The translations under genes and the position numbers were made by a program. From CAZAYP01 sp964489425 [NCBI: uncultured Verrucomicrobiota bacterium] (GTDB taxonomy: Bacteria > Verrucomicrobiota > Kiritimatiellia > RZYC01), in contig CAZAYP010000049.1 of assembly GCA_964489425.1 (NCBI GenBank), forward strand, positions 1-43,421: a stretch of 43,421 nucleotides of DNA. Direction: 5' to 3'. The notes beneath the pieces were generated by a model that ran no database searches, was not told the DNA's origin, and saw only the letters and a list, made by a program, of their open reading frames with translations. Below, piece after piece: positions 19,201-23,750 of this stretch (position 1 is the stretch's first letter; each line of letters starts with the position of its first letter).

Positions 19201-21860
19201 GTGTAAGCGTCGCTACCCGGGTTCGAGGTATACACATCGCCGTTCGTGCTGGCGTCGTTCAAGTAGTAAACAAACGGTCCGTTGTGGAAGAAAAAGTTGG
19301 TGTTGTTAGCATCAAATATATTGGTGTTACTCTCATATACCACACGCCAGCGCGCATCGGCCGACGTCGTAAAATTGGTGGCGGCCCAAGCATACGCCCC
19401 GGCGGCCGCGGCGATATTTGTCGCCGCCCACCCCCATGTGCTGCCGTTGTCCAGGGACAGCTCAATCCGGACCGTGGCGTTGGTCGGGAAGTTGTGCGCG
19501 CTCCAATAAATATAATCGCCCGGCACCTCCAGCGTCCCGCCATCATTGTACGTCAGGGTCAATAGCCACGCATTGGTGCGGCTTTTGCTGGCATCACTCG
19601 CGTTGCCGTGTATGCCAATGTTCACATTGCTGCCGTTGGGCGCCGGCTCCAAGCCATAGGCCGCCGCGGGATCACCAAAGTCCACCAGCGGGGAGTCGAC
19701 CGTATCCGTATATATCCATGCGCCAGTGGCTTGATCAAATCGCCCCGCCGAACTTCTCGGATGAAAATCAAACTGGGCCGGACCATAAAACTGGGGGTCC
19801 ATCCAAGTGGACCGCCACCAACCGCCAAGGAATTTTTGCGCGGCATTCAGAGATCCGACGCCAGCCGGCCAGGTTACATTATGAAACATATTATAGTCGC
19901 CGGACGCTGGCCAACCGGACTGGAAAGCCGCCCCACCTACGACCACGCTGTTGCTGATGGCCAGGGCAACCGGATTGAGAAAAGCTGTGCCGCACATGTA
20001 ACTGATGCCGTAATCCCACGCCAGATGGCTTCCGTTTTGCACGTAATGCCCATACGTGTTGTTGTAGGCCACGCAACCGGCATAGTAATTGTTGGAACCC
20101 GAGATGTTGAGGAACCCATATGACCCGTAGAGCGCCTGCACTCGCTCCATCCTGTTGCCGCTGCCATTAATAGACACCTCTGCCGTGCTGCCAAAAACCG
20201 AAAGATGGCTGCATTTCACGAAGCTGCTATTGATGCGCACTCCATAGGAACCCGAAGCAAGAATCATGGTTCCACCCGCGGTATAGTTTGTGCTGCCCTG
20301 GATTTCGAACCATCCATCGGAACTTCCGGCATCGCTGCCGGAAATAGTTACGCTGCTGCCGCTATTCGTGCCGGTATCCATGAATACGATATCCGCACCA
20401 CTAAAATCATAGACATCCAGCATATTGGTCAGGGTAAGCATGGGGGCATACGGTGCAATACCGGCGTTAGTATCACTGCCGGAGGCGGTGCAATAAACAT
20501 CGCCGGCGCCCACGGGATTCACAAAATACGGGACCTTGAAGCCGTTAATCGACACGCGCTGATCGCTGGCATCCGATACGGCCGGATCCGCCTCGGATAC
20601 CACCCGCCAAAACCCGGCGGTGGGGCTCATGCCGCTGACGTCCCATCGGTAATACCCATTGGTTGCAGGTATGCTTGTGGCCAGATCATTCCAAGCCTCT
20701 CCATAAACTCCAGAATATTGAACCTTGACCGTGGATCGGTTGGTGAACTGGCCTGCATTCCAGTACAAGGCATTGCTGGTACCCGCGAGCATCCCGCCAT
20801 CGTTGTACGACACAGCGAGCAACCAGGCGCTGGTCCGGCTTAAACTTGCATCAGAATAGTTGCCTTGGGCGCCAGCGTTCATCCGCCCGCCATTGGGCAT
20901 GGGCTCGTTATTGAAAGGTGCGCCGAGAGCCCCGAAATCGATGGCCACCGAGTGCACCACATCGGTGAACCAACCGCCTGCAGGATTGAATCGCCCCGTC
21001 CGACTCTGCAAATAGTATTGCTGGTTTGTAGAAGTGATTTGAGGATTTGCCATGATGCTGTGGGTAAATGCATTTGCCTCACGCTGATACGTGGCGAGGG
21101 AGTCAACCCCTAGCGATACATTCCACAGTACATTGTAGTCACCAGACAGGAAAGAAGGTCTGGGGTTTAGGGCTCCCCCCACCATGACGCTATTGCTGAC
21201 GGACACCCTCACCGCCGTATACATATTGTTTACATTGTCTACAAACACCATTCTGTCTAACGAATTACTGACGCCCAAATCAAAATAGAATCCTGTATTG
21301 TTGTTGTATAATGTGCAACCTTGGTACCGATTATTGTTACCCGAGCGGTGATACAAAGCGTAGATACTTCCGGCGATGACAATCCGCTCTATGATCGACG
21401 CGTTTGCGCTAACGTCTAATGAATATCCGGGCCCCTCCAACACCAAATCCTTCAAGTGCACATACTGGGCAGAAATCAATGTCCATGGCGTTGACAAAAA
21501 CTCGGTGCGTATCAAACTTCCGCCATAAGCATAGTTCGTGCTACCCTGATAGGTTACGAATACCCCACCGGATCCACTGTCCCCGGCGTCGACCACAACC
21601 GCTCCGTCATACCTGCCAGTATCAATGAAAACGGCATCCCCGGGTTCCAAATCATTCGAAGCCAAACAACTCGATACGAGGCGCATGGGGGTGGCCCGAT
21701 TCGTGCAAATCGACCAGTTGTTGTCGTTGCCGATACCCGATGTATAGACATCGCCAACCGTGGAAGTGTCGTTGACATAGTATGTTATCGCCTGGCACGG
21801 CACGGCCGTCACCAGCAACAACAGCGCTACCACCAAGGAGTCCGCCACTGCTTTTTTCAT
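4284..21860 (-). CDS. Giant secreted protein of 13 beta-helix plus Ig-like units (5858 aa)
   Basis: One uninterrupted frame of 5858 codons, giving a protein above 600 kDa by simple length. A Sec signal peptide (MKK start, Leu/Val core, PCQA cleavage region) occupies residues 1-24. The rest is 13 homologous units plus an 87-residue tail (5772-5858). Each unit opens with a FYVND...GDVYC header, continues with GDVIYVDTGxY and roughly 200 residues of parallel beta-helix rungs. It then passes DxHSLS...DFHL...GRY, NEPxPNGxRxNIGxYGN and ASKSxTN, and ends in an Ig/Fn3-like sandwich with YSxDGGxTW and WRV. The tail ends in YRLYRVIWVE and resembles C-terminal domains common in verrucomicrobial exported proteins. 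I chose the ATG at 21860 (CGAGGA about 7 bases upstream, followed by a signal peptide) over an upstream open stretch to 21923. No catalytic motif is evident. A surface fibre, adhesin or glycan-binding scaffold is the likeliest role, but this is inference. Confidence 0.9.
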   Translation of the reverse strand: MKKAVADSLVVALLLLVTAVPCQAITYYVNDTSTVGDVYTSGIGNDNNWSICTNRATPMRLVSSCLASNDLEPGDAVFIDTGRYDGAVVVDAGDSGSGGVFVTYQGSTNYAYGGSLIRTEFLSTPWTLISAQYVHLKDLVLEGPGYSLDVSANASIIERIVIAGSIYALYHRSGNNNRYQGCTLYNNNTGFYFDLGVSNSLDRMVFVDNVNNMYTAVRVSVSNSVMVGGALNPRPSFLSGDYNVLWNVSLGVDSLATYQREANAFTHSIMANPQITSTNQQYYLQSRTGRFNPAGGWFTDVVHSVAIDFGALGAPFNNEPMPNGGRMNAGAQGNYSDASLSRTSAWLLAVSYNDGGMLAGTSNALYWNAGQFTNRSTVKVQYSGVYGEAWNDLATSIPATNGYYRWDVSGMSPTAGFWRVVSEADPAVSDASDQRVSINGFKVPYFVNPVGAGDVYCTASGSDTNAGIAPYAPMLTLTNMLDVYDFSGADIVFMDTGTNSGSSVTISGSDAGSSDGWFEIQGSTNYTAGGTMILASGSYGVRINSSFVKCSHLSVFGSTAEVSINGSGNRMERVQALYGSYGFLNISGSNNYYAGCVAYNNTYGHYVQNGSHLAWDYGISYMCGTAFLNPVALAISNSVVVGGAAFQSGWPASGDYNMFHNVTWPAGVGSLNAAQKFLGGWWRSTWMDPQFYGPAQFDFHPRSSAGRFDQATGAWIYTDTVDSPLVDFGDPAAAYGLEPAPNGSNVNIGIHGNASDASKSRTNAWLLTLTYNDGGTLEVPGDYIYWSAHNFPTNATVRIELSLDNGSTWGWAATNIAAAAGAYAWAATNFTTSADARWRVVYESNTNIFDANNTNFFFHNGPFVYYLNDASTNGDVYTSNPGSDAYTGTSPGSPKYSLYALINSRDLVAGDVIYVDTGEYTLNSNSVFSLLDRGTNGLPIHVYGSTNSWQGGSVFNRGNGAANAYAIEINGGEYIELKNITLKNAGVGLWMNNAQGIVVERVVCTRNDLAGLHALNSSNIMIRHSVFWNNTNAGVRVDSGMVAISNSVVAATGPAAYGYFAATETSIVGDYNDLYATNQALVGFLSNLGRPADTHAAWAGLTGNELHSLSVNPLFANPDGGDFHLRTATPNGRYVPGVGFSASDSETSLLIDSGDPAAPFTWEPLPNGDRVNIGLFGNTPEASKGRTNAWLYAALPQNGGWLAATGAFHWVAGGPAKEHTVRLDYSPDGGYTWSTLASGLAASNEIFRWNTTITNNTPAGMWKVISQTASAISNQVSQFFGVRNSPLTIFLNNGQTNGDVYCSGPGAATNWLATSNRPLNSLVVALQRYDLEPGDRVLVDTGIYTNDTHVEIARLDGGSTGAAVTVNGSFNEAAGGSVLYRTSSASNSWGLYLYHADALSISNLEIRNSYVGIYAQGASRSELGTLKSLGQAAHGMYIGSCSNIVVRRCLLASNAGRGLFLSTNVGMLVQQSVIWSNRGGAVYQAAGQLAIYNSLLNADGLQQYIYEVEGSAATLAANYNDLLAYNEAQPASFKGQVAKTVFQWQTQYTNDVMSLSHAPAFAGPSQGDFHLQTTVVSGRYVAGRGYVTNDAVNSPLIDTGDPGAAFGLEPEPNGGRLNIGLFGNTTQASKSRTNGWFLALTCNDGGVMRGSNTIYWVAGGVATGHQVFLQYSMDGSTWVTFVSNLSASARSYLWDTTAGGVPVFLPQAYWRVVSTLNGALADAVDNSFVINNGSLVFYVNDGSRTNDLYCTAIGSESNDGLSSNSPKARLEQVFSAYTPRPGDIIYVDTGVYTQSVEVTIQQVTGAATNRLLLQGSLNGSVIHAAGVATALRIDLSEQVEVRNLTLRGATTAFMVSASSNVVFDNVSALGCAYGFMLNGVASNVFRHCVAAQGGYGLYLAGAFNTSWERGVMWSNTYGVYMASGSTNFTFLHSAVVAYGPGRYAYYFAGQPGLISADYNEIYLQDSAYAGYLKGVIYPTLSRWARDNNLDRHSLSKAPGFADPAAGDFHLKTQYPAGRYVVGVGYAATDPVTSVLLDAGDPAAAYGNEPAPNGARINIGQYGNSSQASKTPTNGWLTVISLNDGGRIEGTNYLYWAAGGAATDDVVTIRFSWDAGAHWANLVTNLPAGTNRFLWDTTKYPSTALGRWYIFSEQAPGIFSMNDQLFAVRNSNLYFYVNDGITNGDVYCNATGQVSNTGCAPGAPKADIQDLLDTYDIEAGDVVYVDTGAYSPTGAVAIGQFDCGAGGRDVVIQGSTNAVAGGTVLGDYGLDVQAAQNVAIHSIAVTGASFGVKFTGCVSSRVERVRVFQCQYGVICADRSVEITVLNTVLWGGSYGLYVSDNSASILVEHAVLWSNVTAVGIQSGSVTVNNSVIGVFGSGRYAYSLSSAGFALSADYNNMQLLGGAVAGIRQTAVGVAYYNTLARWAIETGNDRHSLSVDPGWADASARDFHLLSQYPAGRYVDGVGFSATDMVASLLLDAGTGGYLNEPVPNGMRANIGLYGNTTEASKSSTNAALAVITLNDGGWVAGAADLYWVAYGDATGYTVNVQYSSDGGATWQDIAMGVPAGQGMINWTSTLFESSALGRWRVIDLSSGILATNSQVFALRNTPLKFYVNDGVTNGDVYCTATGSIWNTGAAQGSPKASVQDVLDTYDLEPADTVYVDTGLFPLDSPIIIGTFDAGSFSNQVAFQGSTNYAAGGTVVSNQGILVIDAGGVALRDFSVVRAAGTACEFTGTSTNGSVSRFNAWLCGTGFKFTTPANRATLANCSALECSIGLQVVGATGVRWWNGVLWSNYYGLYMNSGGAEVRNTIIGAYGMDRYAYYLGIANVAITSDYNNVLLGNGAYAAYMPTPPQSTIYQTLSRWAWASGQDTHSLSRDPLFVAAGTDFHLRSRAGHYQPGYGFTNDTVSSPLLDAGDPHFAYTNEPEPNGNRINIGLYGGVNEASKTATNAGLTVVSFNDGGYLRGVTNLYWIPHGVATAHTVRLDYSSDGGVMWTNIATNVSACSGAYLWDTTLYPSTIRGYWRVTSEQSTDVGDQNAVAFALRNLPLHFYVNDSYTNGDIYCTRIGNATNLGVQADQPASSIKTILDNYDLEPGDVIFVDTGDYLLSQEIAFNRFDGGESNNWVTVMGSSNEVAYGSAFTKFGSGYAFYIDRTPGIRMCNLTIKNAGAAVRMNQADYARMEWVRVRDGVSGFEIYDSDFVTLEHCVALGNSTGVRSENSQYVSWNNGVLWSNAAGVYMANSRVSVYNSILGAVSRYSSAYFLTSDAMLPYLAADYNDIYIANGGVAASILGGSIGGGTTRYTTVFGWATLSGKDTHTLSVNPLFADEPNADFHLKSVQGRYDILLGWQSNDVASSFAIDAGDPTRPYQEELVPNGGRLNIGLYGNHWQASKSPTNGQLAIISLNDGGSVSGTVTLAWLAIGTATSGLVRIEYSGDGGEEYVTLADVAASDGLYFWDSVPYGSSALALWRVTSLTDPALTDTSDSYFYLRNSGGIRFFVNDDSLIGDVYTKAVGLPANRGVSSNSPKSSIQGVLDVYDLEGGDIIYVDTGTYRLGSDLEFGDLDAGNADRYVVVQGSYNEAFGGSVLDRQVTVGGTSICAVVFLQTGYVEMRDMNVTRAGIGVNIVQSPNCRFDRVVSRANTVDGFQITKASQVNFANCQASDNGRSGLALAMEAGCTWDAGVIWGNPFAVYVAVGSAVVKNSLLGVSGSGTRIYKIGLAGEVSADFNNILRADGAYVADRPRALGGTDLYDTLTSWNIRYGQDRHSLSHEPLLPVPLGSDFHPASQVGRYLVGYGWTNDAQTSPMIDTGDPTSVFTNEPSPNGGRINIGSYGNHPEGSKSLSNAWLLAVSFNDGGTVYGTNYVYWTYGNITNTATVDLEFSNDGGIEYDYPIALGVSITANLYACDFTALPQTALGRWRVVCSSYALTDAVDRVFSVRNEPRDYYVNDDSTVGDVYCSAKGSPTNWDATAEAPLDDVVTLFAMQPIAAGDTIYIDTGVYTNTAAWSFTDLIFGEEGWPINVLGSTNYAYGGSLFDHGNTNTTCSDGLVYGLILNNTRNVVIQHLRFTRAAGGVQVSGAENIDLSWIQAYNNCSHGFYIAGRNVALQHCAGWNNRGYGLYTVMGPVTWDHGVIWSNDAGGLALLGGPTTINNSIVSADGPNSYLSVEAQGVAVVMDYNVLWPLNGAGFGYNIFSHTKYLKLFEWQRLLGRDIHSVLSDPLFYDAPGGDFHVLSSAGRYQNGAWIPDSQTSWAIDAGQWTAAYSNEPLPNGERANAGMYGNTTEASKTPTNPPTVFAATLRDGGMIQGTVPLYWLSHGLSTTDTVCLDYSYDGGLTWTSIVCGLSVTQDVYYWDTTQFPSSPQGLWRVGNGTNQPPIMDQTTNGFFLRTGPINFYVNNTNTDGDVYCSQPGSITNNGLNGASPLPSVSDVLGRYDLDPGDRVYIDTGIYEITNGWRFTSVDGGSAVSNVYLIGSTNLGAGGTIVDCSHSNVSEGISIRVAGYFEFSHLTIQKAPVAVYLNGAEHNIFRQCLFRDNGSGAFLDMGSSDNLFDHCIVTRSSGVGINLTSSHGTRLLNCVVWSNGTHAVYLKSCGVAITNSVLAAHGANNLCISIFVNPLTGLADGGPVYADYNDYYVSGGAYYARLLGSVAEGLPQWVANTTQDIHTLSIDPGFASPTNDDFHPLSASGRFDPLVGDYVMTDTNYAPLIDLGDPGMVYTNEPEPNGSRMNIGAYGNTGAASKSQTNRWLMVVTGNSGGLLNGIFWLVWGGGGMAPSNEVKLSYSWDNGNTWTNIATDPPNITLGEGQYLWNSAQQLSGVEVYPSSPNARWRISLAADPTVYDITDTFFALRNKPFVFYINDTSTVHDVYTSAVGSDINLGLFANAPKATLQSLLDTLDVEGGDTILIDTGTYPVTNVFGTVTDSDSGRAGQPVYIRGSTNVFGSTLHQFEGTTAIQLSGDYIDLRCLNFNSGALVIDGNDVTAASLVFSNASLSASGGGPLAPGIRNLQIEDVRTYAGNVAFMRVEDSVLRRATLCHGGISVLNNSANVTLENALVYGTITPAISIVGNSAGMVVRNCTLAASGTQYYQSGDVSSKLENNIMIASGKDNFCINMAGGTIDSDYNDLIARNNAWIGSYNGNWERLTYWQQESGQDLHSMAVDPAFLNEAGANYHLKSTQGHYPFGPTDTDTVSSVCIDAGNVYSTWTNEPSPNGSRVNLGAYGNTREASKTPISYGAALIALTANDGGVLRGTNITLVWLARELTPSDTVRLEYSFDNGGSWAVISSNVSATAAGYTWNSLPFTSSLEARWRVVLESNTAILGMVSNSFALRNTALPFYVNDLSTANDVYTGAIGSDSNTGLTPGSPMLSLASLLNRYGIVGPDVIYVDTGIYAVTSNWEVIWSKRGSATDGPLTIKGSTNYAAGGSILNRGNAAVITTRGLHVYADYVWIQDVDVREAYYGILWDGALFGQSRGVVAVSNAVGLRAVDCVSPVIQNGRFWNNTAGGVDVQSCATAVVQNCTFMYNSNYAVRLQNSSFGTIQNNIFVATGATMAALSGGLDAAFVDYNIYWFDGSPAAIYSGYTTLLPWQLAKSHDFRSAITNPMFASTTAPDFHLRSAYGRYVDATRSWVTDASTSWGVDRGNPASVYTNEPGPSGNRINIGAYGNTPFASKGATGAVVEVRTLNNGGSTTNYQQLLSWSVRNIETTRYFRVQFSGDGGASWVDLNSNVWAYQEYLLFNPTPYYNTFQGFWRVLDDTSPYYVASNNLPFQMFFGEFAISQVGQNSNQCGVVWRGAWNETYQVQYATNSIVFANSWTNASDGVGSNQRARFLTTQGGDFTYEDPNSSNSEYRLYRVIWVE
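4548..21788 (-). repeat. Thirteen tandem 1.25-1.44 kb coding repeats
   Basis: First bases of the units, read on the minus strand: 21788, 20534, 19274, 18002, 16658, 15347, 14030, 12713, 11372, 10028, 8684, 7301 and 5861; the last ends near 4548. Unit lengths in residues are 418, 420, 424, 448, 437, 439, 439, 447, 448, 448, 461, 480 and 438. The DNA has diverged: no long identical stretches were seen between units, only conserved protein motifs at header, rim and Ig domain. The array is therefore old and under selection, not a recent expansion. Unit 2 has a variant header (VNPVGAGDVYC). Confidence 0.88.
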
Positions 21861-22323
21861 AATCCAGTCCTCGTTATGCCTTAACAAATTCAACAAGCTG
21901 CATGCAACCACGCCATGCCACACCTAAAAAAAACCAACCACACCGCAACCCAGCGTGAAGGCAGAACATTTTTCCGCGATTGTCAACATCCTTTTTGCCT
22001 GATGACACTCATATTGAATATACACTATTCCCAAGCGCCTGTCTTGCTTTTTATCTCTCTATTTTTGTGTTTTTGCGTTCATGGCATCGCAACCATCGCC
22101 ATCAGGCCGCAACCGCTGCGTTACGGTCAACGCGCGGCCCGGCCGGCACGGTTGTTCCGCGCTTGCATGGCGCGGGCCCCGACGGTGGCCGCGGCAACCC
22201 CAATGGCCAGGCGGCCCGAAGATTGGCTTGAGCGCGAGATTTGCAGGTGATAGGTTCCCGTGCAATTTATGTGGGCGCCAGGCGGCTGGCGGAAGCGCGC
22301 CGGCGCCGGAACGCCCCTTGTTT
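21861..22323. other. Divergent intergenic region between the giant gene and the MATE gene
   Basis: 463 bases without a supported gene. The half next to the giant gene (21861-22080) is clearly AT-richer than its surroundings and holds its probable promoter and a long leader. The half next to the transporter (22081-22323) is GC-rich. It is open in frame with the transporter, but its translation (Arg/Pro/Gly-rich) looks like noncoding GC-rich DNA. I see no riboswitch, tRNA or terminator that I can support there. Confidence 0.6.
22017..22045 (-). promoter_or_regulatory. Possible sigma70-type promoter for the giant gene
   Basis: On the minus strand AAGACA (22045-22040) and TATATT (22022-22017) are 17 bases apart, preceded by an A/T-rich stretch like an UP element. 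It would leave a leader of about 150 bases before the ATG at 21860. The -35 matches the consensus at only four positions, and an isolated TTGACA (21986-21981) downstream has no good partner. Confidence 0.35.
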
Positions 22324-23727
22324 ATGGACCTTGAATTATCAACGCCGGGCCGGGCCGGCAAAACAAAACTGTACCGCGAGGCGTTGCGCCTGGCCTGGCC
22401 GCTGATCGTCAGCACCGGGTCGTTTACGGTGATGACGTTCGTGGACCGACTGTTCCTGGCCTGGTACAGCGCGGAAGCCATCCAAGCCGCGCTGCCGGCG
22501 GGGCTGCTGGCGTTCACGCTGGTCTGCGGGTTCATGGCGTTGGCCGCGTACGCCAACACGTTTGTGGCCCAGTACTTTGGCGCCGGGGACCTGCGCGGCT
22601 GCAGCCGGTCCACGGCCCAGGGGATCTTTCTCGCCCTGTTGTCCTTCCCGGTCCTGCTGGCCTTGATCCCCGTGGGCTTATGGCTCATGCGCGTCGCAGG
22701 GCACCCGGCGGGTGTGCTGGAACTGGAACGTCCTTACTTCATCACCCTGATGCTGGGATGCGTGACCACTCCGCTCAACGCAGCCTTGAGCAGTTTCTTC
22801 ACGGGCCGTGGCCGGACAGGCGTGACCATGATAGCCAACCTGGTGGCCAATGGCCTCAACATCATCCTCGATTACGTGATGATTTTCGGCCACTGGGGCT
22901 GCCCGCGCATGGGGGTGGTGGGCGCCGCAGTGGCGACCAACATCGCGGGGGTGGTGGGCGTGGCGATCCTGGCGGGCCTCTATTTCGGCCGCGAACAAAA
23001 TCACTTTTTCCAAACCCGGGCCACGTTCCGCTATGACCACGCGCTGTTCTGGCGCATGGTCCGGTTCGGCCTGCCCTCAGGGATCCACCTGGCGCTGGAC
23101 CTGGCCTCATTCACCATCTTCGTCATGCTCACGGGCCGGATCAGCCCGGTGGCGCTGGCGGCAAGCAACATCGCGCTGAGCATCAACATCCTGTCGTTTA
23201 TGCCGCTGATCGGCCTGGGCATCGCCGCCAGCACCCTGGTCGGGCAATACCAGGGACGCGGGGATGCGGACACCGCGGCCCGCGCGGGTTGGGCGGCATT
23301 CCACATCGGACTGGGCTATATGCTGCTCATGGGGTCGAGTTTCATCTTGTTTCCCACCGCATATTTCGGGCTGTTCGCGGACCGCGGCGCACAGACCGTC
23401 GCCCTTGCAGACGTCCTGCCCACCGGCCGGGTGCTGCTGGTCATCATGGCGGTGTGGGGCTTGGCGGATGCCGCCTGCCTGATCATTGGAAATGCGCTGA
23501 AGGGCGCGGGCGACACGCGCTTCGTGATGTACTACTCCATGGCGGTGTCGTGGTTCCTGCTGGTGCCCGGCGAGCTCCTCCTCGTAGAGTGGCTGCAGGC
23601 CGGAATCCTCACCGCCTGGGCGTGGATGGCCTTCGACATCATCCTGCTTGGCACGGGCTTAATCTGGCGCTTCAAATCCGGAGCCTGGCGCAAGATCGAC
23701 GTGCTGGGCCGCCAACCCGCGAGCTGA
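22324..23727 (+). CDS. MATE-family multidrug/toxin efflux transporter
   Basis: A 467-residue membrane protein with about twelve hydrophobic helices in two similar halves, the usual size and plan of MATE (NorM/DinF-type) exporters, which use a Na+ or H+ gradient to expel cationic or other small molecules. Family-like features include the first helix region (LAWPLIVSTGSF...FVDRLFLAWY), the half-way segment with GLNIILDYVMIFG and GVVGAAVATNIA, and the second-half pattern ASNIALSINILSFMPLIGLGIAASTLVGQYQG. The start at 22324 places the amphipathic N-terminus directly before helix 1. A longer open stretch to 22081 is rejected for its composition. No clear ribosome site precedes it. The gene stands alone between two minus-strand genes and converges on the BACON/FGE gene with 23 bases between stops. 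The substrate is unknown. Confidence 0.88.
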   Translation: MDLELSTPGRAGKTKLYREALRLAWPLIVSTGSFTVMTFVDRLFLAWYSAEAIQAALPAGLLAFTLVCGFMALAAYANTFVAQYFGAGDLRGCSRSTAQGIFLALLSFPVLLALIPVGLWLMRVAGHPAGVLELERPYFITLMLGCVTTPLNAALSSFFTGRGRTGVTMIANLVANGLNIILDYVMIFGHWGCPRMGVVGAAVATNIAGVVGVAILAGLYFGREQNHFFQTRATFRYDHALFWRMVRFGLPSGIHLALDLASFTIFVMLTGRISPVALAASNIALSINILSFMPLIGLGIAASTLVGQYQGRGDADTAARAGWAAFHIGLGYMLLMGSSFILFPTAYFGLFADRGAQTVALADVLPTGRVLLVIMAVWGLADAACLIIGNALKGAGDTRFVMYYSMAVSWFLLVPGELLLVEWLQAGILTAWAWMAFDIILLGTGLIWRFKSGAWRKIDVLGRQPAS

Positions 23728-23750
23728 CGACGGCCGCCCGGAGGATCGGC

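Noticed and set aside
4284-21860. Treating the 13-unit array as a CRISPR-like or satellite repeat
   Set aside because: The periodicity (about 1.3 kb) is in protein motifs only; the DNA units are diverged and coding throughout.
22081-22323. N-terminal extension of the MATE transporter by 81 residues
   Set aside because: The extension is Arg/Pro/Gly-rich and unlike MATE N-termini; the family starts at about MDLELS, just before helix 1.
22100-22323. Possible riboswitch or structured leader before the MATE gene
   Set aside because: GGCGCC palindromes are present, but I could not match guanidine, preQ1 or other known aptamer motifs; high GC alone explains the pairing.
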